A DNA stretch of 64,000 nt from Jonquetella anthropi DSM 22815 (GCF_000237805.1 NZ_CM001376.1:1540349-1604348), one strand, 5' to 3'; counted from the first letter of the stretch, positions 24,519 through 32,644 are shown. Notes: generated by a model not told the origin, from the letters alone. Numbers and translations: made by a program.

Positions 24519-25024
24519 CCGATTCTCAGGAAAAACGCCCTCTCGGCGCCGCCGGCTGGATTGCCACGCTGGCTGGCTCCGGGCGCATGGGACAGGCCCC
24601 CGGCACGATTGGAAGCGCAGAAGCCTGCATCATCGCGTACTTTCTGCCGGCTCAGGTCATGCCTTGGGCAATCTTAGCGGCCATTCTCGTCGGGACGTGG
24701 GCCAGCGGCGCTCACGCTAGAGCGCTCGGCCAGTCCGACCCGGGGGAAGTCATCGTCGACGAGCTGGCAGGCCAGTGGATCGCGTTGGCCGGCCATATGG
24801 TCAGCCGCGCCTCTGCCGGTTGGCTAATCCCCTGCCTTGCCCTGTTCCGACTTTTTGATATTCTCAAGCCGTGGCCGGTCAACAAACTCGAAAAACTGCC
24901 CGGCGGCGTCGGGATCATGGCCGACGACCTGCTGGCCGGCGTGGAGGCAAACCTCTGCCTCGTCGCCTTTCGGTACTTTTTTCAGGGCCAATCCGGCACA
25001 GGACTTTTGACATGGTTTCTTTAG
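24515..25024 (+). CDS. pgpA: Phosphatidylglycerophosphatase A
   Basis: The protein has 169 residues. It dephosphorylates phosphatidylglycerol phosphate at the inner membrane. Family features are GSGRMGQAPGTIGS at the start, DPGEVIVDELAGQWIAL (metal-binding Asp/Glu) and RLFDILKPWPVNKLEKLPGGVGIMADDLLAG. All catalytic acidic residues are visible. It overlaps rimO by 4 nt and cinA by 13 nt. Confidence 0.93.
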   Translation: MTDSQEKRPLGAAGWIATLAGSGRMGQAPGTIGSAEACIIAYFLPAQVMPWAILAAILVGTWASGAHARALGQSDPGEVIVDELAGQWIALAGHMVSRASAGWLIPCLALFRLFDILKPWPVNKLEKLPGGVGIMADDLLAGVEANLCLVAFRYFFQGQSGTGLLTWFL

Positions 25025-25524
25025 AGACCTTAAACGAGAAAGCACGCGCCCTACAGGAGCTGGCGGTCCGCCAAGGGCTGACAGCGGCAGCGGCCGAGTC
25101 CTGCACCGGCGGGCTCATCGGCGCGGTGATAACGTCCGTGCCCGGCAGCTCGAACTGGTACGTCGGCGGCGTCATCAGCTACTCAAACGACGTCAAGGTG
25201 AACGTGCTGGGCGTGGCGCAGTCCATCCTCGACGAGTCCGGCGCCGTGAGCGCGCCCTGTGCTGCCAGCATGGCCCAAGGGGTTAGGCGCCTGACCGGCT
25301 CAGATATCGCCGTGTCGGTCACTGGAATCGCCGGGCCCGACGGCGGAAACGCGGAAAAGCCCGTCGGGACGGTCTGGTTCGGCCTTCAACCGGCGGTTGG
25401 CGATCCTATTACCCTGTGCCGTCATTTCCAAGGCGACAGGACGAGCGTCAGGCTTCAGACCGTAGAATTTGCCTTCCAACTGCTGCGCCGGGCCCTTTTA
25501 GGACAGGAGCTGAACGGTGAGTAG
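25012..25524 (+). CDS. CinA C-terminal-type nicotinamide-nucleotide amidohydrolase
   Basis: The protein has 170 residues from ATG 25012, which follows AGGA and opens a normal CinA_C domain. An open frame upstream within pgpA is not conserved-looking. Landmarks are AAAESCTGGLIGAVITSVPGSS, a VISYSNDVKVN segment and VTGIAGPDGG. The domain deamidates NMN to nicotinic acid mononucleotide in pyridine-nucleotide recycling. It lacks the N-terminal COG1058 half of full CinA, like E. coli PncC. Its position just before thpR and recA echoes the cinA-(ligT)-recA order of many bacteria. Confidence 0.9.
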   Translation: MVSLETLNEKARALQELAVRQGLTAAAAESCTGGLIGAVITSVPGSSNWYVGGVISYSNDVKVNVLGVAQSILDESGAVSAPCAASMAQGVRRLTGSDIAVSVTGIAGPDGGNAEKPVGTVWFGLQPAVGDPITLCRHFQGDRTSVRLQTVEFAFQLLRRALLGQELNGE

Positions 25525-26083
25525 CCAAGACAGCCGGCGGTGGTTCTTCTGTCTGCCGCTGGAAAAGCCCGACCAAGCGAGTTTTGCCCGGCTACAGTGC
25601 GTCTGTTCCCCCGCCGCCCTTCGGCCGACGGACTGCCGATGGGCCCACGTCACGCTGCGGTTCTGCGGGCCACTTCCACCGGAGGCGAGCGGACAGCTGA
25701 TTGACGCGTTCCCGCTCGTTCCGCTCCCCGGCCCGTTCGTCCTCCGGGGCGAAGGAGACGTCGTCCTCATGGGAGCCGACGCGTGGAGCCTGAAGCTGGA
25801 CTGTCCGCCCCAACTGACCGAGTGCGTCCGCTTTGCAGCTGAGGTCTGCCGACGGGCAGGGCTGGCGCCCGAACGGCGTCCGTTCGTCCCCCATATCACC
25901 ATCGGCCGGCGGAGAGGGCGGGTCAACGCGGCTCTGTTTCAGCCGTTTGAACGCTGGTCGTTTTCCGTCGAAGCCGTTCAGCTTCGGACCAGCACTTTGA
26001 CGCCTCAGGGCGCCCGGTATCAGATTCTTGCAAGCCGCAGTCTCCCCGCGGCGCCTCAATCCCAAGAGGAGGGAAAATCGTGA
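25517..26083 (+). CDS. thpR: RNA 2',3'-cyclic phosphodiesterase (ThpR/LigT)
   Basis: The protein has 188 residues and starts at GTG 25517 inside the end of the cinA-type gene. It belongs to the 2H phosphoesterase family. The two HxTx motifs are HVTLRFCG (about residue 43) and HITIGRRR (about residue 129). The enzyme opens 2',3'-cyclic phosphates on RNA ends and can ligate tRNA halves in vitro. It is coupled to recA by a 4-nt overlap (GTGA), a common bacterial arrangement. Confidence 0.9.
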   Translation: MSSQDSRRWFFCLPLEKPDQASFARLQCVCSPAALRPTDCRWAHVTLRFCGPLPPEASGQLIDAFPLVPLPGPFVLRGEGDVVLMGADAWSLKLDCPPQLTECVRFAAEVCRRAGLAPERRPFVPHITIGRRRGRVNAALFQPFERWSFSVEAVQLRTSTLTPQGARYQILASRSLPAAPQSQEEGKS

Positions 26084-27201
26084 CGAAACGTCAGGCTCCA
26101 ACGACCAAGGAAGAAGTTCTGACCCAGGCCATTGATGAGATCCGAAGCAAATTCGGCGAAGGATCCATCATGCGGCTGGGCGACAACAAGGCCATTCAGG
26201 CTGACGTCATCTCCACCGGCATTCTGCCGCTCGATGTCGCTCTGGGCGTGGGTGGCCTGCCCCGAGGCCGAATCGTCGAGATCTTTGGCCCTGAGGGCAC
26301 GGGAAAGACGACGCTGGCGCTTCACGCCATCGCCGAGACACAGGCATCCGGGGGCATTGCCGCGTTCATCGACGCCGAACACGCGCTCGATCCTCGGCTG
26401 GCCGCCGCTCTGGGCGTTGACGTTGAAAGCCTCTACTTGGCCCAGCCTGACAGCGGCGAGCAGGCCCTGTACATTCTGGAAACGCTCGTGCGCAGTAGCG
26501 CCGTGGATATGGTCGTCGTCGACTCGGTGGCGGCCCTGACGCCTCAGGCAGAAATCGACGGACAGATCGGCGACCCGAGCGTCGGCCTGCAGGCCCGGCT
26601 GATGTCCTACGGGTTGAGACGGCTCACCGCCGCCATCGCCAAGAGCCGGTGCATCGTCATCTTCATAAACCAGCTGCGAGCCACCATCTCAACCGGCTAT
26701 GCCCGGGGCCCTCAGGAAACGACCACCGGCGGCCGAGCGCTGAAGTTCTACACGTCGGTCCGAATCGAAGTGCGGCGGGGCAAGAACATCACCAAAGGCG
26801 AGGAGACCATCGGCCACGAGCTGTTCATCAAGGTCGTCAAGAACAAGCTGGCGCCGCCGTTCCGCACCGCCCACGCCTCGCTGATTTACGGTCAGGGCGT
26901 GCCAAAGACCATGGCCGTGGTGGACATGAGCATGGACGCCAACATCCTGAAGCGCAAAGGCTCGTGGGTCACCTACAAGGGCGAGACGATCGCTCAAGGA
27001 AAGGAGAAGGTCGCAGCCTACTTGGACGAGCACCCGGATCTGAAGGAAGAGATCAAGGCCGCCGTCTTGGCGAAAGTCTCCGAAAGCCTCGGCTTTGTGA
27101 CCGTCAGCGAAGAAGGGGACGAGCCGGAAGAGGGCGAAGCATCCGGCGGGCCGCAGATCGACATCGACGAAGAGGTCATCGAGCTGACCAACGAAGAGTA
27201 A
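26080..27201 (+). CDS. recA: RecA recombinase
   Basis: The protein has 373 residues. It forms the DNA-strand-exchange filament and activates the SOS response. Walker A is GPEGTGKTTLALH, Walker B is VVVDSVAALTP, the L2 region is NQLRATISTGYARGPQETTTGGRALKFYTSVRIEVRR in outline, and the acidic C-terminal tail is rich in Glu/Gly. It starts at a GTG overlapping thpR. No LexA-type operator is apparent because the gene is embedded in the long gene string. A terminator follows at 27217-27257. Confidence 0.97.
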   Translation: MTKRQAPTTKEEVLTQAIDEIRSKFGEGSIMRLGDNKAIQADVISTGILPLDVALGVGGLPRGRIVEIFGPEGTGKTTLALHAIAETQASGGIAAFIDAEHALDPRLAAALGVDVESLYLAQPDSGEQALYILETLVRSSAVDMVVVDSVAALTPQAEIDGQIGDPSVGLQARLMSYGLRRLTAAIAKSRCIVIFINQLRATISTGYARGPQETTTGGRALKFYTSVRIEVRRGKNITKGEETIGHELFIKVVKNKLAPPFRTAHASLIYGQGVPKTMAVVDMSMDANILKRKGSWVTYKGETIAQGKEKVAAYLDEHPDLKEEIKAAVLAKVSESLGFVTVSEEGDEPEEGEASGGPQIDIDEEVIELTNEE

Positions 27202-27216
27202 TTCCAAAACAGAGTC

Positions 27217-27257
27217 AAAGCGTTTCAGGTTCCTCTGCCTGAGACGCTTTTTATTTT
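27217..27257 (+). terminator. Intrinsic terminator after recA
   Basis: AAAGCGTTTCAGG pairs with CCTGAGACGCTTT around TTCCTCTG, followed by TTATTTTT. It closes the gene string that begins upstream at about 17.3-18.0 kb. Confidence 0.92.
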
Positions 27258-27381
27258 TGCCGTCATTTCTGAGTCTTACATTCGGCAAGGCACTCGCCGA
27301 TTCAACCGACGAATGGTGATAGAATACAAGACGAAAAGGCTCGACAATCGGCCGACGATATCCGCGCAAAGGAGCCCGTTA

Positions 27382-28464
27382 ATGAGCGATACGAATAGAA
27401 CTTTTGCGGAAGTGTCCGCGCTCTCCGAAGGGGAGCGCTTCAACGCGTTCGGCCTCGTCACGTCCGTTCGGATGCTGCGGGACCGAAACGATAACCCCTA
27501 TTGGAACGTCGAGCTGTCGGACAAAACCGGCACGATCACCGCGAAAATATGGGGAAACTGTCAGTGGTACGACAAACGCTCTGACCCTGCCAAGGTCATC
27601 ACATCCCCTGCCGAGTCACCGGACATCATCAACTTGAAGGGCAAGACGCTGGGCGTCTTGGGGCAGGTTGGCTCGTACAACGGCAAGACGCAGTACACGT
27701 TCAACAAGGCCTACATTCTGAACCAGACTGACGAGCGATACAAAGCCACGGCTCTTATCCAGTCGTCCGACGTGCCAATCGAGGAGCTGAGCCGCCAGTT
27801 CTCCGAGCTCATCAACGGCTGCAGCGGCCCGGCCGGAGATTTTCTGCGGTTCGTGTTCGACCCTCAGGGGCCGTATTGGGACATGTTTCTCGTCTACCCA
27901 GCGGCAGTGGCCCATCACCACGCCTACGTTCACGGCCTGCTGGAACACACGCTCGGCGTGGCGCGGCTGGCTAAGTCCATGGCCGAAAGTTACGCCGGCT
28001 CGGCCCTGCGCCCAGACGTGAACGTGGTAACTGCCGGAGCTTGCCTTCACGACCTGGGGAAACTGGACTCGTACCTGCTCTCCCCCGGCCCGGAAATGAC
28101 GCTCGAGGGCACTGTAATAGATCACGTGGCCCGCGGCTACGCCAAGTTCTGCCGGCTGGCTGAGGAATTTGGCCTTCAAGAGCCCCTAAAGACCCATCTG
28201 GGGCACATCCTGCTGAGCCATCACGGACAGAAGGAGTTCGGCTCGCCGGTCCTGCCGGCCACGCCGGAAGCCCTCATCGTCGCCGCCGCGGATAATTTGG
28301 ACTTTCTTTTGGCCTGCTGGAGCCAAGCGACCGGCGCGTTAGACGGCGGGACCGACCCAGGACAGGCCATATCGGCTTGGGACTTTTCCGCCCAACGACG
28401 TTTCTGGAAGTGGCGGCCTGACGACCCCGCCGGGAGCGAACCGTGTCATACCAATTTGAAGTAA
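27382..28464 (+). CDS. OB-fold/HD-domain 3'-5' exoribonuclease, YhaM-like
   Basis: The protein has 360 residues from ATG 27382, preceded by AAAGGAG 8 nt upstream. The longer frame to 27313 lacks a ribosome-binding site. The N-terminal OB-fold nucleic-acid-binding domain (about 1-115: FGLVTSVRMLRDRNDNPYWNVELSDKTG in outline) is followed by an HD phosphohydrolase domain. That domain contains HHHAYVHGLLEHTLGVARL, HDLGKLDSY and HILLSHHGQKEFGSP, which supply the metal-binding His/Asp. This is the architecture of Bacillus YhaM, a 3'-5' nuclease for RNA and ssDNA. The next gene starts inside its last codons. Confidence 0.88.
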   Translation: MSDTNRTFAEVSALSEGERFNAFGLVTSVRMLRDRNDNPYWNVELSDKTGTITAKIWGNCQWYDKRSDPAKVITSPAESPDIINLKGKTLGVLGQVGSYNGKTQYTFNKAYILNQTDERYKATALIQSSDVPIEELSRQFSELINGCSGPAGDFLRFVFDPQGPYWDMFLVYPAAVAHHHAYVHGLLEHTLGVARLAKSMAESYAGSALRPDVNVVTAGACLHDLGKLDSYLLSPGPEMTLEGTVIDHVARGYAKFCRLAEEFGLQEPLKTHLGHILLSHHGQKEFGSPVLPATPEALIVAAADNLDFLLACWSQATGALDGGTDPGQAISAWDFSAQRRFWKWRPDDPAGSEPCHTNLK

Positions 28465-29366
28465 CCCGACACGACGACGGACGCCGGCTGGACGCCCTGC
28501 TTCGGAGCATCTATCCGGCGCTGCCGCTCGGCGCTATGATGAAGTTCTTCCGAAAAGGAAGCGTGCGCCTCGACGGGGCCCGCGCCGACTTTCGGACCAA
28601 AGTCGCCGCAGGTCAGATGGTGTTCGTCCCGTGGGAAGCACCCGACGCCCAGCCGGAAGTTCAAGTCCGACACAGACCGCTTGACGTCCTTTACCGGAGC
28701 GATTCCGTTCTGGTGATCAACAAGCCGGCCGGACTGCTCAGCCAGCCGGACACTAAAGGCGAGGACAGCGTAGCGACTCGCGCGCTCGGCTACGCCTCCG
28801 ATCCGGCCTTCGGCGCCCAGCTGGTTCACAGGCTGGACAGGAACACATCAGGGGTCATGATCCTCGCGCTGGACGGACAAGCCCTTCGGAGCCTGATGGT
28901 CTGCTTCAAAGAGCGAACGGCGAATAAAACCTATCTCGCTCTGGTCAGCGGCCAGCTGCCGCCTTCCGGGCAAATCGACGCGCCGCTGCTCAAGGACCCG
29001 GACAAAAAACTCGTCCGAGTGGCGTCGAATGGCGAACGGGCCGTTACGCGGTTCCGACGCCTCGCCACCGACGGACAGTTCAGCTTGGCAGAGGTGGAGA
29101 TCCTCACGGGCCGAACCCATCAGATCCGCGTCCACATGAACCACATCGGCCACCCGATCTTAGGCGACGCCAAGTACGGCGACTTCTCCGCCAAGCCACA
29201 GGTGCGCCGGCTGGGAATCCGCCGCCCGATGCTTCATGCTACTTGCTTGGTTGTGAACTCCCCGGACGACTGCCTGAAGGAGATCTCGGGGAGACGTTTC
29301 GACGCGCCGTTAGCGGCCGACATGGCGTCGGTCTGCCAAAAGCTTGGATTTGAGATTTATTCCTAA
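28443..29366 (+). CDS. RluA-family 23S rRNA pseudouridine synthase (RluC/RluD-like)
   Basis: The protein has 307 residues and starts at GTG 28443, overlapping the nuclease gene by 22 nt. An N-terminal S4-like RNA-binding segment (DDGRRLDALLRSIYPALPLG, about 9-60) precedes the catalytic domain. HRLDRNTSGVMILA contains the catalytic Asp, and GRTHQIRVHMNHIGHPILGD is the other family motif. It converts uridines in 23S rRNA to pseudouridine. Which site is modified (RluC- or RluD-like) cannot be decided here. Confidence 0.92.
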   Translation: MSYQFEVTRHDDGRRLDALLRSIYPALPLGAMMKFFRKGSVRLDGARADFRTKVAAGQMVFVPWEAPDAQPEVQVRHRPLDVLYRSDSVLVINKPAGLLSQPDTKGEDSVATRALGYASDPAFGAQLVHRLDRNTSGVMILALDGQALRSLMVCFKERTANKTYLALVSGQLPPSGQIDAPLLKDPDKKLVRVASNGERAVTRFRRLATDGQFSLAEVEILTGRTHQIRVHMNHIGHPILGDAKYGDFSAKPQVRRLGIRRPMLHATCLVVNSPDDCLKEISGRRFDAPLAADMASVCQKLGFEIYS

Positions 29367-29403
29367 TTAAAATCGTTTTTAAACATCCTGAGGAGGAAAA
29401 AAC

Positions 29404-29754
29404 ATGAGAAACCTGAACCTGATCATCACCGACCGCGCCTTGGAGAGACTCAAAGAAATCGGCCCCGAGTGTGAAGTGTACATCGACCAAATCGGCATGG
29501 CGTGTCACAGCCAGCTGGTGGCGCTGGTCAAAACGGCCGAGGGGGCCAATTTCAGCGAGGCCGACTTCACCAAGCTCGAAAAGGACGGCGTGACCATTTG
29601 GGTCCCCGACGCCATCGAGTTCGAGAACGACCAAGTGGAAATCGACCTGCAGGGCATTTTCTTCATGGTCGTCCCCATGTGCCTGTCTGCCCTCATCCAG
29701 CAGCCCGCTTCGGGCGGCTGCGAAGGCTGCTCGGGGTGCTGCGGCGGATATTAG
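29404..29754 (+). CDS. Small protein with Cys-rich C terminus (possible CC-motif / HesB-like family)
   Basis: The protein has 116 residues, with ATG 29404 after a perfect GAGGAGG-type site. The body (about 1-100) is a compact alpha/beta sequence without membrane helices and carries three isolated Cys (residues about 22, 34 and 95). It ends in GGCEGCSGCCGGY with four more Cys. The overall plan, a HesB/IscA-sized domain plus a C-terminal CC pair, resembles the CC/Se-motif (seleno)proteins of anaerobes. No in-frame UGA is present. A metal- or cluster-binding or thiol redox role is an inference. Confidence 0.7.
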   Translation: MRNLNLIITDRALERLKEIGPECEVYIDQIGMACHSQLVALVKTAEGANFSEADFTKLEKDGVTIWVPDAIEFENDQVEIDLQGIFFMVVPMCLSALIQQPASGGCEGCSGCCGGY

Positions 29755-29788
29755 TCGTTTTATCCCGTCGGCCCCTCCCGTATTTTCT

Positions 29789-29817
29789 CTGTCAGAGCGG
29801 CCAGAACATGGTATGAT
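29789..29817 (+). promoter_or_regulatory. Probable promoter of glutamate dehydrogenase
   Basis: CTGTCA at 29789-29794 and TATGAT at 29812-29817 are spaced 17 nt apart, leaving a leader of about 85 nt before the gdhA start. Confidence 0.5.
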
Positions 29818-29866
29818 TGAACTGTCAGAAAGCAATCAACAGTGAGGTAGTTTCTCGTAGTGGAAT

Positions 29867-29884
29867 GCAACGACTTGTCGTTGC
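29867..29884 (+). promoter_or_regulatory. Perfect palindrome in the gdhA leader
   Basis: GCAACGAC-TT-GTCGTTGC is an 8-bp inverted repeat with a 2-nt centre, 24 nt before the start codon and downstream of the predicted promoter. It could be a repressor operator. The loop is too short for a stable full-length RNA hairpin unless the inner pairs open. Confidence 0.45.
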
Positions 29885-29908
29885 CAACATCATTTGGAGG
29901 TGCTTCCC

Positions 29909-31192
29909 ATGGCTGTTGTGAAAAGAACTTCTGAAAACGTTCTGCTGAGAACCGCTCTGGCGAACTTCTACGGCGCTGCCGAGGAGATGGGGCTGCCTGA
30001 CGGGCTCACGGACATTCTGGCTCACTCCGAGCGCAAGACCTGCGTTTCCGTCCCGGTTGAGATGGATGACGGATCCATCCGCGTCTTCGAGGGCTTCCGG
30101 GTACTGCACAGCAGCGCTCTGGGCCCCGGCAAGGGCGGCGTGAGATTCCACCAGGACGTCTGCATGGACGAGTGCGAAGCTCTGGCGTTCATGATGACTT
30201 GGAAATGCTCGCTGGCCGGCATCCCCTACGGCGGCGGCAAGGGTGGCGTCAACTGCGACTCCCTCAAGCTGTCAGCCAAGGAAAAAGAGCGTATCGCCCG
30301 CACGTTCGCGGCCCGCATTGAGCCCGTCGTCGGCGCTATGACCGACGTGCCGGCTCCCGATCTGGGAACCGATCCTCAGACCATGGTGTGGTTTACTGAC
30401 ACGATCAGCAAGATGCGCGGCCGGCTGGAACCCGCCATCTTCACCGGCAAGCCCGTGTCGTTCTGGGGCGCCCGCGGACGCGGCGCTGCCACCGGACTCG
30501 GCGTGGCCACCTGCGCCAAGGCTCTGCTTGACGTGGTCGGCGCCCAGGTCAAGGGCGGCAAGGTCACAGTTCAGGGATTCGGCAACGTGGGCAGCTTCAC
30601 CGCTAAGTTCCTGCACGAGTTCGGCATGAAGGTCGTCGCCATTTCCGACATCACCGGCACGTACTACTGCCCGGACGGCCTCGACATTCCCAAGGCTCTG
30701 GCTCATGCAGCCAACGACCCGAAACGTCTGCTGACCGGATTTGAGAAAGTTCAGCCCGGCGTCAAGAAGATGGAGTGCGCCGATATCTTTGACATTGAGT
30801 GCGAAGTGATGCTTCCCTGCGCCATGGAAGGCGCCATCAACGCCAAGAACGCCGACAAGATCAAGGCTAAGTTCATCGTCGAAGGCGCCAACGGACCGAC
30901 GACCCCCGAAGCCGATGAGATCCTCGCCAAGAAAGGCGTCCTCGTGATTCCTGACTTCCTCGCCAACTCGGCGGGCGTCATCGGATCCTACTACGAGTGG
31001 TGCCAAGACCTGAGCGGCGACTTCTGGACGGAAGAGCGCTACAACGAGCGTCTTGTCCATCAGATGACCGAGAACTTTATGAGAGTGTGGAACTACTCGA
31101 AGGAACACAACGTCCGCATGAGAAGAGCCGCCTTCTTGGCCGCTATCCATCGAGTTGCCGAAGCCGTCAAGATGAGAGGTCTGTTCCTGTAA
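29909..31192 (+). CDS. gdhA: Glutamate dehydrogenase (Glu/Leu/Phe/Val family)
   Basis: The protein has 427 residues from ATG 29909. An in-frame TTG five codons earlier overlaps the GGAGG ribosome-binding site and is rejected. The enzyme catalyses glutamate + NAD(P)+ + H2O to 2-oxoglutarate + NH4+, central to amino-acid fermentation. The catalytic-Lys region PYGGGKGGVNCD, the substrate-binding MTWKCSLAG and the Rossmann motif GFGNVGSFTAKFL are all present. At ~427 residues it is the hexameric short type (GDH-1/NAD-type length). Cofactor preference is not assigned. It has its own promoter, palindrome and terminator, so it is a single-gene unit. Confidence 0.93.
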   Translation: MAVVKRTSENVLLRTALANFYGAAEEMGLPDGLTDILAHSERKTCVSVPVEMDDGSIRVFEGFRVLHSSALGPGKGGVRFHQDVCMDECEALAFMMTWKCSLAGIPYGGGKGGVNCDSLKLSAKEKERIARTFAARIEPVVGAMTDVPAPDLGTDPQTMVWFTDTISKMRGRLEPAIFTGKPVSFWGARGRGAATGLGVATCAKALLDVVGAQVKGGKVTVQGFGNVGSFTAKFLHEFGMKVVAISDITGTYYCPDGLDIPKALAHAANDPKRLLTGFEKVQPGVKKMECADIFDIECEVMLPCAMEGAINAKNADKIKAKFIVEGANGPTTPEADEILAKKGVLVIPDFLANSAGVIGSYYEWCQDLSGDFWTEERYNERLVHQMTENFMRVWNYSKEHNVRMRRAAFLAAIHRVAEAVKMRGLFL

Positions 31193-31208
31193 AAATTGTC
31201 CTTTACAG

Positions 31209-31246
31209 AAAAAATTCCCTGCCGTATCTCGGCAGGGAATTTTTCA
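31209..31246 (+). terminator. Intrinsic terminator of gdhA
   Basis: AAAAATTCCCTGCCG pairs with CGGCAGGGAATTTTT around a short TATCT loop, directly downstream of the stop. Confidence 0.92.
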
Positions 31247-31281
31247 TAGGCTCCCCTGAGACTCGTCCGGCAGTCCTCCCG

Positions 31282-31309
31282 TTGAACTGCCGCTTAGAAA
31301 AGTTATAAT
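31282..31309 (+). promoter_or_regulatory. Sigma-70 promoter upstream of the 34-codon ORF and threonine-synthase-like gene
   Basis: TTGAAC at 31282-31287 and a perfect TATAAT at 31304-31309 are separated by 16 nt. It is among the clearest promoters in the window. Confidence 0.7.
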
Positions 31310-31343
31310 GAAGCGACAGGAGTTTCAACAAGGGGGAAAGACG

Positions 31344-31448
31344 ATGACGGAAACCTTTTTCAAATCAGTCTGCCAAACCCGAGGCAATTTATCCCTGAGG
31401 CCTGAAGGAACACTGCGCGCGATCGCCCGGGAGGCCGGCTCATGTTAG
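31344..31448 (+). CDS. 34-residue small ORF overlapping the threonine-synthase-like start
   Basis: ATG 31344 stands 3-8 nt after AGGGGGAAAG. The frame MTETFFKSVCQTRGNLSLRP continues for 14 more codons and ends at TAG 31446-31448, overlapping the ATG (31442) of the downstream gene by 7 nt. Its position after a clear promoter, good ribosome-binding site and stop/start overlap suggest a translated leader that couples translation of the downstream gene, or a tiny protein of its own. There are no runs of a single regulatory codon as in classic attenuators and no recognised family. Confidence 0.5.
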   Translation: MTETFFKSVCQTRGNLSLRPEGTLRAIAREAGSC

Positions 31449-32584
31449 TCTGCGCTCGGTGCGGCGCCTCGTTCCCTGACGAGACGAACCTCTGGCGGTG
31501 CACCTGCGGCGGCCCGTTTGACTACCGGTTCGAGCAGGCTCTCTCCTTTGACCCGGAGCAGCTGAGCCGAAGACATGACGGGTTCTGGAAATACGGCCGG
31601 GCGTTAGGACTCCGGCACCCCGAGAAGGCCGCTCGGCTCGGAGAAGGACAAACGCCGCTGCTGCCCCTCGAGTGGGACGGGCGGACCGTCTTTTGGAAGC
31701 TGGACTTTCTCCTGCCCACCGGCTCGTACAAAGACCGGGGAACCGCCGTCATGGCGGCGTCGTTGGCGGAAACCGGCCGGCGCGAGATCGTCGAGGACTC
31801 GTCGGGGAACGCCGGCTCGTCCTTGGCGGCCTACTGTGCCGCCTCCGGCATCACCTGCCACGTGTTCGTCCCTGCAAGCACGTCTGAGGGCAAATGCCTT
31901 CAAATCGGCTCGTACGGCGCTCATATTCACCGGGTTCCGGGCTCTCGGGAGGACACGACCGCCGCAGCAGTCGCGATGGGTGAGACCCACTTCTACAGCA
32001 GCCACAACTGGAACCCGTGGTTTGCCCTCGGGGTCAGGACTTGGGCTCTGGAAGCGTGGGAGCAGATGGATTTCCGCGCCCCAGACGCTGTCGTCGTGCC
32101 GGCCGGTCAGGGAAGTCTTGTAATCGGCGCGTTTCGGGCCTTTCAGGAGCTTGCCGCCTGCGGGGCTATCAGCCGAATGCCCCGAATCTACGCCGTCCAA
32201 GCGGCGGAATGTGCCCCACTGGCTGAGGCGTTCGACCGAGGGGAGGACGAGCCGGCGGCGATTGAAAAAGGGCACACGTTCGCCGAGGGCATCGCGTCCG
32301 CTGAACCCGTCCGGGGCTTCCAAGTCATTCAGGCAGTCCGGGAAACCGGCGGGCGTTTTGTCCGGGTCAATAACGGCCAAATCGCCGCGGGATTCAAGTC
32401 GCTGGCCCGGCGGGGGCTTTTCGTCGAGCCGACCAGCGCCGTCGTCGCCCCGGCGCTGAGCGAGCTCATCAAAGAAGGGCAAATTCTGCCCAACGAAATT
32501 ACTTTGACCCTTCTGTCCGGCACAGGACTGAAAGCGGTCGATCACTTGGCGGAACTCGAGCAGATCGAGCGAAAATACCTGTAA
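31442..32584 (+). CDS. Threonine-synthase-like PLP enzyme with N-terminal zinc ribbon
   Basis: The protein has 380 residues. The first ~25 residues hold a four-Cys ribbon (CARCG and CTCGG). The fold-type II PLP domain follows, with Schiff-base Lys in TGSYKDRGT, phosphate-binding EDSSGNAGSSLAAY and a C-terminal LLSGTGLKA. This layout is that of ThrC-like enzymes, which make threonine from O-phosphohomoserine. No homoserine genes are nearby, and close relatives act as threonine dehydratases or diaminopropionate lyases. The exact reaction is therefore open. It is preceded by, and translationally linked to, a 34-codon ORF. Confidence 0.85.
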   Translation: MLVCARCGASFPDETNLWRCTCGGPFDYRFEQALSFDPEQLSRRHDGFWKYGRALGLRHPEKAARLGEGQTPLLPLEWDGRTVFWKLDFLLPTGSYKDRGTAVMAASLAETGRREIVEDSSGNAGSSLAAYCAASGITCHVFVPASTSEGKCLQIGSYGAHIHRVPGSREDTTAAAVAMGETHFYSSHNWNPWFALGVRTWALEAWEQMDFRAPDAVVVPAGQGSLVIGAFRAFQELAACGAISRMPRIYAVQAAECAPLAEAFDRGEDEPAAIEKGHTFAEGIASAEPVRGFQVIQAVRETGGRFVRVNNGQIAAGFKSLARRGLFVEPTSAVVAPALSELIKEGQILPNEITLTLLSGTGLKAVDHLAELEQIERKYL

Positions 32585-32615
32585 TCGCCTTCCTCAGTTT
32601 TACCGTGCACTAAAA

Positions 32616-32644
32616 TTGACCAAAATAGACGGCTATGCTATTCT
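32616..32644 (+). promoter_or_regulatory. Probable promoter of the iscS-iscU operon
   Basis: TTGACC (32616-32621), 17 nt, TATTCT (32639-32644). Downstream, GTCCCGgCA and TGtCGGGAC (32662-32684) form an inverted repeat in the leader just before the AAAGGAGG ribosome-binding site. No regulator is encoded next to it. Confidence 0.55.

Noticed and set aside
30272-31150. A 292-codon frame antisense to gdhA
   Set aside because: It is a shadow of the highly biased gdhA coding strand, with no start signals or domain.
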